Shown here: positions 56,801 to 64,000 of the stretch, in pieces
How positions within the stretch are numbered: the first letter of the stretch is position 1
How the letters are laid out: the number at the start of each line of letters is the position of its first letter
NCBI GenBank assembly: GCA_032718475.1
Contig: JAUCBJ010007725.1
Coordinates: forward strand, 122,569-186,568
DNA from: Nemertoderma westbladi
Lineage: Eukaryota > Xenacoelomorpha > Nemertodermatida > Nemertodermatidae
DNA length: 64,000 bases
Direction of reading: 5' to 3'
Translations under genes and position numbers: made by a program
The notes under the pieces: model-generated
What the model was told of the DNA's origin: nothing
What the model saw: only the letters and a program-made list of their open reading frames with translations
Databases searched by the model: none

Positions 56801-59800
56801 AATATAGTTCGCCTTAGTTGTACTAAATAAAATATAGTTCGCCTTAGTTGTAATAAATAAAATATAGTTCGCCTTAGTTGTAATAAATAAAATATAGTTC
56901 GCCGTAGTTTTACTAAATAAAATATAGTTCGCCTTAGTTTTACTAAATAAAATATAGTTCGCCTTAGTTGTACTAAATAAAATATAGTTCGCCTTAGTTG
57001 TACTAAATAAAATATAGTTCGCCTTAGTTGTAATAAATAAAATATAGTTCGCCTTAGTTGTACTAAATAAAATATAGTTCGCCTTAGTTGTACTAAATAA
57101 AATATAGTTCGTCTTAGTTGTACTAAATAAAATATAGTTCGCCGTAGTTGTACTTAATAAAATATAGTTCGCCGTAGTTTTACTAAATAAAATATAGTTC
57201 GCCTTAGTTGTACTAAATAAAATATAGTTCGCCTTAGTTGTACTAAATAAAATATAGTTCGCCTTAGTTGTACTAAATAAAATATAGTTCGTCTTAGTTG
57301 TACTAAATAAAATATAGTTCGCCGTAGTTGTACTTAATAAAATATAGTTCGCCGTAGTTGTACTAAATAAAATATAGTTCGTCTTAGTTGTACTAAATAA
57401 AATATAGTTCGCCGTAGTTGTACTTAATAAAATATAGTTCGCCTTAGTTGTAATAAATAAAATATAGTTCGCCTTAGTTGTAATAAATAAAATATAGTTC
57501 GCCTTAGTTGTAATAAATAAAATATAGTTCGCCTTAGTTGTACTAAATAAAATATAGTTCGCCGTAGTTGTACTTAATAAAATATAGTTCGCCTTAGTTG
57601 TAATAAATAAAATATAGTTCGCCTTAGTTGTAATAAATAAAATATAGTTCGCCTTAGTTGTACTAAATAAAATATAGTTCGCCTTAGTTGTAATAAATAA
57701 AATAAAGTTCGCCTTAGTTGTACTAAATAAAATATAGTTCGCCTTAGTTGTACTTAATAAAATATAGTTCGCCTTAGTTGTAATAAATAAAATATAGTTC
57801 GCCTTAGTTGTAATAAATAAAATATAGTTCGCCTTAGTTGTACTAAATAAAATATAGTTCGCCTTAGTTGTAATAAATAAAATAAAGTTCGCCTTAGATA
57901 TACTAAATAAAATATAGTTCGCCTTAGATATACTAAATAAAATATAGTTCGCCTTAGATATACTAAATAAAATATAGTTCGCCTTAGTTTTACTAAATAA
58001 AATATAGTTCGCCTTAGTTGTAATAAATAAAATATAGTTCGCCTTAGTTTTACTAAATAAAATATAGTTCGCCTTAGTTGTACTTAATAAAATATAGTTC
58101 GCCTTAGTTGTAATAAATAAAATATAGTTCGCCTTAGTTGTACTAAATAAAATATAGTTCGCCGTAGTTGTACTTAATAAAATATAGTTCGCCTTAGTTG
58201 TAATAAATAAAATATAGTTCGCCTTAGTTGTAATAAATAAAATATAGTTCGCCTTAGTTGTACTAAATAAAATATAGTTCGCCTTAGTTGTAATAAATAA
58301 AATAAAGTTCGCCTTAGTTGTACTAAATAAAATATAGTTCGCCTTAGTTGTAATAAATAAAATATAGTTCGCCTTAGTTGTACTAAATAAAATATAGTTC
58401 GCCGTAGTTGTAATAAATAAAATATAGTTCGCCGTAGTTGTACTAAATAAAATATAGTTCGCCTTAGTTGTACTAAATAAAATATAGTTCGCCTTAGTTG
58501 TACTAAATAAAATATAGTTCGCCTTAGTTTTACTAAATAAAATATAGTTCGCCTTAGTTGTACTTAATAAAATATAGTTCGCCTTAGTTGTACTAAATAA
58601 AATATAGTTCGCCGTAGTTGTACTTAATAAAATATAGTTCGCCTTAGTTGTACTAAATAAAATATAGTTCGCCGTAGTTGTACTTAATAAAATATAGTTC
58701 GCCTTAGTTGTACTAAATAAAATATAGTTCGCCTTAGTTGTACTAAATAAAATATAGTTCGCCTTAGTTGTACTTAATAAAATATAGTTCGCCTTAGTTG
58801 TACTAAATAAAATATAGTTCGCCTTAGTTGTACTTAATAAAATATAGTTCGCCTTAGTTGTACTAAATAAAATATAGTTCGCCGTAGTTGTACTTAATAA
58901 AATATAGTTCGTCGTAGTTGTACTAAATAAAATATAGTTCGCCTTAGTTGTACTAAATAAAATATAGTTCGCCTTAGTTGTACTTAATAAAATATAGTTC
59001 GCCTTAGTTGTACTAAATAAAATATAGTTCGCCGTAGTTGTACTTAATAAAATATAGTTCGCCTTAGTTGTACTAAATAAAATATAGTTCGCCGTAGTTG
59101 TACTTAATAAAATATAGTTCGCCTTAGTTGTACTAAATAAAATATAGTTCGCCTTAGTTGTACTAAATAAAATATAGTTCGCCTTAGTTGTACTTAATAA
59201 AATATAGTTCGCCTTAGTTGTACTAAATAAAATATAGTTCGCCTTAGTTGTACTTAATAAAATATAGTTCGCCTTAGTTGTACTTAATAAAATATAGTTC
59301 GCCTTAGTTGTACTAAATAAAATATAGTTCGCCGTAGTTGTACTTAATAAAATATAGTTCGCCTTAGTTGTACTAAATAAAATATAGTTCGCCGTAGTTG
59401 TACTTAATAAAATATAGTTCGCCTTAGTTGTACTAAATAAAATATAGTTCGCCTTAGTTGTACTAAATAAAATATAGTTCGCCTTAGTTGTACTTAATAA
59501 AATATAGTTCGCCTTAGTTGTACTAAATAAAATATAGTTCGCCTTAGTTGTACTTAATAAAATATAGTTCGCCTTAGTTGTACTAAATAAAATATAGTTC
59601 GCCGTAGTTGTACTTAATAAAATATAGTTCGTCGTAGTTGTACTAAATAAAATATAGTTCGCCTTAGTTGTACTAAATAAAATATAGTTCGCCTTAGTTG
59701 TACTTAATAAAATATAGTTCGCCTTAGTTGTACTAAATAAAATATAGTTCGCCTTAGTTGTACTAAATAAAATATAGTTCGCCTTAGTTGTACTTAATAA

Positions 59801-61630
59801 AATATAGTTCGCCTTAGTTGTACTAAATAAAATATAGTTCGCCTTAGTTGTACTAAATAAAATATAGTTCGCCTTAGTTGTAATAAATAAAATATAGTTC
59901 GCCGTAGTTGTACTTAATAAAATATAGTTCGTCGTAGTTGTACTAAATAAAATATAGTTCGCCTTAGTTTTACTAAATAAAATATAGTTCGCCTTAGTTG
60001 TACTAAATAAAATATAGTTCGCCGTAGTTGTACTTAATAAAATATAGTTCGCCTTAGTTGTAATAAATAAAATATAGTTCGCCTTAGTTGTAATAAATAA
60101 AATATAGTTCGCCTTAGTTGTACTAAATAAAATATAGTTCGCCTTAGTTGTAATAAATAAAATAAAGTTCGCCTTAGTTGTACTAAATAAAATATAGTTC
60201 GCCTTAGTTGTAATAAATAAAATATAGTTCGCCTTAGTTGTACTAAATAAAATATAGTTCGCCGTAGTTGTACTTAATAAAATATAGTTCGCCTTAGTTG
60301 TACTAAATAAAATATAGTTCGCCGTAGTTGTACTTAATAAAATATAGTTCGTCGTAGTTGTACTAAATAAAATATAGTTCGCCTTAGTTTTTCTAAATAA
60401 AATATAGTTCGCCTTAGTTGTAATAAATAAAATATAGTTCGCCTTAGTTGTAATAAATAAAATATAGTTCGCCGTAGTTTTACTAAATAAAATATAGTTC
60501 GCCTTAGTTTTACTAAATAAAATATAGTTCGTCTTAGTTTTACTTAATAAAATATAGTTCGCCTTAGTTGTACTTAATAAAATATAGTTCGCCTTAGTTG
60601 TACTAAATAAAATATAGTTCGCCTTAGTTGTAATAAATAAAATATAGTTCGCCTTAATTGTAATAAATAAAATATAGTTCGCCGTAGTTTTACTAAATAA
60701 AATATAGTTCGCCTTAGTTTTACTAAATAAAATATAGTTCGTCTTAGTTTTACTAAATAAAATATAGTTCGCCTTAGTTGTACTAAATAAAATATAGTTC
60801 GCCTTAGTTGTAATAAATAAAATAAAGTTCGCCTTAGTTGTACTAAATAAAATATAGTTCGCCTTAGTTGTAATAAATAAAATATAGTTCGCCTTAGTTG
60901 TACTTAATAAAATATAGTTCGCCGTAGTTGTACTTAATAAAATATAGTTCGCCTTAGTTGTAATAAATAAAATATAGTTCGCCTTAGTTTTACTAAATAA
61001 AATATAGTTCGCCTTAGTTGTACTAAATAAAATATAGTTCGCCTTAGTTGTAATAAATAAAATATAGTTCGCCTTAGTTGTACTAAATAAAATATAGTTC
61101 GCCGTAGTTGTACTTAATAAAATATAGTTCGCCTTAGTTGTACTAAATAAAATATAGTTCGCCGTAGTTGTACTTAATAAAATATAGTTCGCCTTAGTTG
61201 TAATAAATAAAATATAGTTCGCCTTAGTTGTACTAAATAAAATATAGTTCGCCTTAGTTGTAATAAATAAAATATAGTTCGCCTTAGTTGTACTAAATAA
61301 AATATAGTTCGCCTTAGTTTTACTAAATAAAATATAGTTCGTCTTAGTTTTACTAAATAAAATATAGTTCGCCTTAGTTGTACTAAATAAAATATAGTTC
61401 GCCTTAGTTGTAATAAATAAAATATAGTTCGCCTTAGTTGTACTAAATAAAATATAGTTCGCCTTAGTTTTACTAAATAAAATATAGTTCGCCGTAGTTG
61501 TACTTAATAAAATATAGTTCGCCTTAGTTGTACTAAATAAAATATAGTTCGCCGTAGTTGTACTTAATAAAATATAGTTCGCCTTAGTTGTAATAAATAA
61601 AATATAGTTCGCCTTAGTTGTACTAAATAA
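53811..61630. repeat. 30-bp satellite, array 4 (~261 units)
   Basis: Continuation of array 3 after copy 2. Repeated blocks: 55261-55700 recurs at 56461-56900 (1,200 bp, marked by GGCTTAG variants at 55281 and 56481), and a 720-bp shift links 58921 to 59641. Three adjacent units near 57891-57960 carry CTTAGATATACT, also seen once at the start of array 2 (8985). A minus-strand frame stays open for 2,279 codons (54818-61657). Confidence 0.97.
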
Positions 61631-62102
61631 TGTTAGCTTATTCAATCCCGCCAACACCCCATAAAGTTATTAGCCGATAAGCAATGTTGGGAGCCGCGAG
61701 ATTGGGTAATTAACCAACTCGCGCCATCCCAATAAGAGTGGGAAGGAAGCACACAATAGAGGGTCAGGGGCCAAACCCCTAACCCAGAGAACAGGTGGAG
61801 TGAACGGGAATACTCCACGGGGCGCCAACAAGGGTAACAACCAATCAGAGGGGGGCAAGGCATCGATTAGGTAGCAATTAGGCCAACCGTGCAGTATAGC
61901 CACTTGGCAGTAATATTACCTATTCAGTCATCTCAGTGTAGCAGTGCTAGCGTAGGATAATAGTTAATTAGTTTAGTTAGGGGATCACGGGACTTTAGTT
62001 ACCGTATCCCGCCTTGTACACATTCACAACATATCTATATCTTATAACCTCCTATTATACACCGAACTTCAGAACTCAGTCACTTTATTTCATCCTTATA
62101 CA
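61631..62102 (+). repeat. Probable 5' LTR of third element
   Basis: Begins TGTTAGCTTATTC at the satellite boundary. The end is placed after CTTATACA, before CGGCGGGGACGCGTGGAC, because BEL-like LTRs commonly end in ACA and a GC-rich primer-site-like stretch follows. No second copy is available to prove the limits. Confidence 0.5.
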
Positions 62103-62254
62103 CGGCGGGGACGCGTGGACTAAATTACCACAACCGGATAAATCGGGATCCCTCTTGGATCCCGTCACAGTAACTAAAACCGAGCTGTCGATCTAGTTAA
62201 ACTCTAAGAACTACCGGTACAACCTAGCTAGCCGAATCATCAGCCACAGACGAG

Positions 62255-64000
62255 ATGAGTGAATCGGGCGAGACACCACCGCGGACCCCGGACGAAGATC
62301 AAACGATCCGCGAGGCCGCGACCAGGCGGTATAGGCCCACGACGCCGGAGCCATCGGTAACGGGGGATCCGGAAGTCCAAGATGAGGGGGACCGTCTGGA
62401 ATCAGAACCCGAGTCGAGAGGAGAGGGACTCGAGCCGGAGGATAAAGAGAGCGAGATGGAGGGAGATGGAGACGAGTCGACACGAGAGGGAGAACGGCGC
62501 GCCGATGTCGCCGGCCAGCTACCGGCCGAGGGCGACGGGCGGCCCACCGAAACGGCGACGGTGGGGCCGACGGTGCGACGCCGGACACGAAGAGACGGAG
62601 GAGAGATCAGTACCGATGTCGCCGGCCAGCTACAGGCCGAGGGCGACGGACGGCCCACCGGAACGGCGACGGTGGAGCCGCCGGTACGACGTCGAACCCG
62701 GAGGGAAGGAGGAGAGGTCGGCGACGAGGACGTCGGGGTTTCTGAGCGACTTCGACGGGCCTACAACGCGACCCGGAAGTTGATAAACGACGCCAAGAAG
62801 GAAGGGGCGAAGGTAGACGAGGTGAGACTGAGAAAGCGACTAGGTGAGTCGGATAAACACTTAAATTACCTAATACGTTTTGAGCAGAGAAAACTGGCCG
62901 GGGAGAGAGCAAAAAGGATAGCCGGCGAACTGTTTGAACTATGGGAGTGTGGGAGTATGGGACCTAGCGTAGCGCCAGTGTACATAGGGCCATACTTGGT
63001 CGATGCCCGGGGAGTGAAACCAGTGGGTTGGAAGGGACCTGAGGAGGGCGAATCCGAGGCTAACACCGAGGATTCGGCCTCGTCGGTCGGAGAAAGCTCC
63101 GAAAAGGGGGGGAAAGCTAGTAGGTCGGGAAGGCGGGGGAAGTCCGTCGTAACCGATAAGTCTGCTACATCCTCCGCGAAAGAAAGAGCGGTGAGAAAAA
63201 TAGGAGCCACATACCGTCTCAGCATGGCAGAGCAAGGTCAGAGAGAAATGAAGGAACGGCTAGAGGAGGGAAGAGTGCGGTTAGAGAGGGAAGCGGTATT
63301 GCTTAGAGAAACCGGAGAAAGGGCCGAAAGGGCTTTGAAAAGCCTAAGGGAGTATGATGAGATAGAGGAAAGGGAGTGTAGGGAGCGGGAAGCGAGAGAG
63401 GAAAAGGAACGCGAGGAGCGTGAGGCGAGAATGGAAAAGGAACGCAAGGAGCGTGAGGCGGAACGCGAGGAGCGTGAGGCGAGAATGGAAAAGGAACGCA
63501 AGGAGCGTGAGGCGGAACGCAAGGAACGTGAGGCGGGATTGGAAAAGGAACGCAAGGAGCGTGAGGCGAGAAAGGAAAAGGAACGCAAAGAGCGTGGGGC
63601 GAGACGAAGGGAGAGCATTAAGAGTACCGCAGACTCGGCCATCAAGGACACCCAGGAGCGTGAGGGGATAGTGGCAAAGGGTGAAAAGGAGCGCAAGGAA
63701 TTAAAGGAACGGCAGAGTGAGTATGCGAAAAATATAATTAAAGAGACGCACGAGTTGGAATACGTGCGAGTGGGACCGCCGTCTGAAACTAGGGCCGGCT
63801 CGAGTATTTTTGAGGAGCCGAGGGCCGTAGATGTATTTGTTAATACTCCACTGACAGGGACCGCACGACAGACTCAAGACTGGTGCGACCGTACGAGCGG
63901 GGGGGGTAATAATAATAATGGTACAGTAGACGTTGTTGATATTAATAGTACCGTATGGGATAACGCTAATCAAACCTTTATTACAGGAAATACTTTGCCT
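62255..64000 (+). CDS. gag: Gag-like ORF of third element, open at window end
   Basis: ATG at 62255 (MSESGETPPRTPDEDQ) opens a frame of 582 codons with no stop before 64000. N-terminal ~150 residues are acidic and Arg/Pro-rich, with two similar blocks (DVAGQLPAEGDGRPTETAT and DVAGQLQAEGDGRPTGTAT) each ending in an RRRTR-type patch. A middle part (ERLRRAYNATRKLINDAKK) looks helical. From about codon 320 there is a long Glu/Arg/Lys coiled coil with repeated EREARMEKERKEREA units. The last part is Asn/Thr-rich. The layout, charged N-terminus then coiled coil, parallels Gag of copies 1 and 2. Minus-strand frames over this region are shadows. Confidence 0.75.
   Translation, partial: MSESGETPPRTPDEDQTIREAATRRYRPTTPEPSVTGDPEVQDEGDRLESEPESRGEGLEPEDKESEMEGDGDESTREGERRADVAGQLPAEGDGRPTETATVGPTVRRRTRRDGGEISTDVAGQLQAEGDGRPTGTATVEPPVRRRTRREGGEVGDEDVGVSERLRRAYNATRKLINDAKKEGAKVDEVRLRKRLGESDKHLNYLIRFEQRKLAGERAKRIAGELFELWECGSMGPSVAPVYIGPYLVDARGVKPVGWKGPEEGESEANTEDSASSVGESSEKGGKASRSGRRGKSVVTDKSATSSAKERAVRKIGATYRLSMAEQGQREMKERLEEGRVRLEREAVLLRETGERAERALKSLREYDEIEERECREREAREEKEREEREARMEKERKEREAEREEREARMEKERKEREAERKEREAGLEKERKEREARKEKERKERGARRRESIKSTADSAIKDTQEREGIVAKGEKERKELKERQSEYAKNIIKETHELEYVRVGPPSETRAGSSIFEEPRAVDVFVNTPLTGTARQTQDWCDRTSGGGNNNNGTVDVVDINSTVWDNANQTFITGNTLP

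Larger units (their letters stand above)
61631..64000 (+). mobile_element. Third LTR retrotransposon, 5' part only
   Basis: Satellite stops after ACTAAATAA and a new sequence starts with TGTTAGC on the plus strand, the usual form of a BEL-like LTR start. An LTR-sized segment, a leader and a gag-like ORF follow. It differs from copies 1 and 2 in sequence, orientation and GC content. The 3' part, second LTR and target duplication lie outside the window, so family and completeness are open. Confidence 0.72.

Noticed and set aside
62211-63235. Several minus-strand ORFs (Arg/Ser/Pro-rich)
   Set aside because: They are shadows of the GC-rich plus-strand gag-like frame that runs from 62255 to the window end.

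Overview
The window looks like repeat-rich nuclear DNA from an invertebrate animal. Support comes from split exons of a rhodopsin-like GPCR with consensus splice sites, non-LTR (LINE) fragments, two very long BEL/Pao-type LTR retrotransposons with long LTRs, a third LTR element, and about 21.6 kb of a 30-bp satellite. I cannot name the species or phylum from the sequence.

Layout. 1-2472: AT-rich DNA with no recognisable gene. 2473-4832: a minisatellite of ~55 bp units, joined to the 3' part of a LINE reverse transcriptase and followed by one more unit. 5510-6481 (minus): two GPCR exons. 6536-7334: satellite array 1. 7335-8964: the 5' end of a LINE with its endonuclease, minus strand. 8965-16493: array 2. 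16494-33035: BEL/Pao copy 1, minus strand, with GTACT target duplications. 33036-38494: array 3. 38495-53810: BEL/Pao copy 2, minus strand, with GCCTT target duplications. 53811-61630: array 4. 61631-64000: a third LTR element on the plus strand, cut by the window edge, with an LTR-like leader and an unterminated gag-like ORF.

Arrays 2, 3 and 4 were one satellite block into which two copies of one element family inserted cleanly; collapsing each duplication restores the 30-bp phase. Each element carries, 5' to 3' on the minus strand: LTR (1.9 kb), a leader with three hairpins, a single gag-pol frame (coiled coil, DUF1759 region, zinc knuckles, aspartic protease, reverse transcriptase, RNase H, integrase, DUF5641-like C-terminus), a third ORF with three zinc knuckles, an AT-rich 3' region and the second LTR. 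LTR pairs within a copy are nearly identical, so both insertions look recent, yet both copies carry frame breaks.

The least expected signals are in this family: (i) the third ORF is split by a -1 frame change at a G GAT TTA heptamer that is in phase in both copies; (ii) a ~20-nt hairpin-forming motif recurs 8-9 times per copy in unrelated reading frames and in noncoding DNA; (iii) the LTR carries a tRNA-like A box, B box and T6 run, and an inverted repeat with GAAnnTTC at its centre just upstream of a TATA box; (iv) three near-perfect hairpins sit just upstream of gag.
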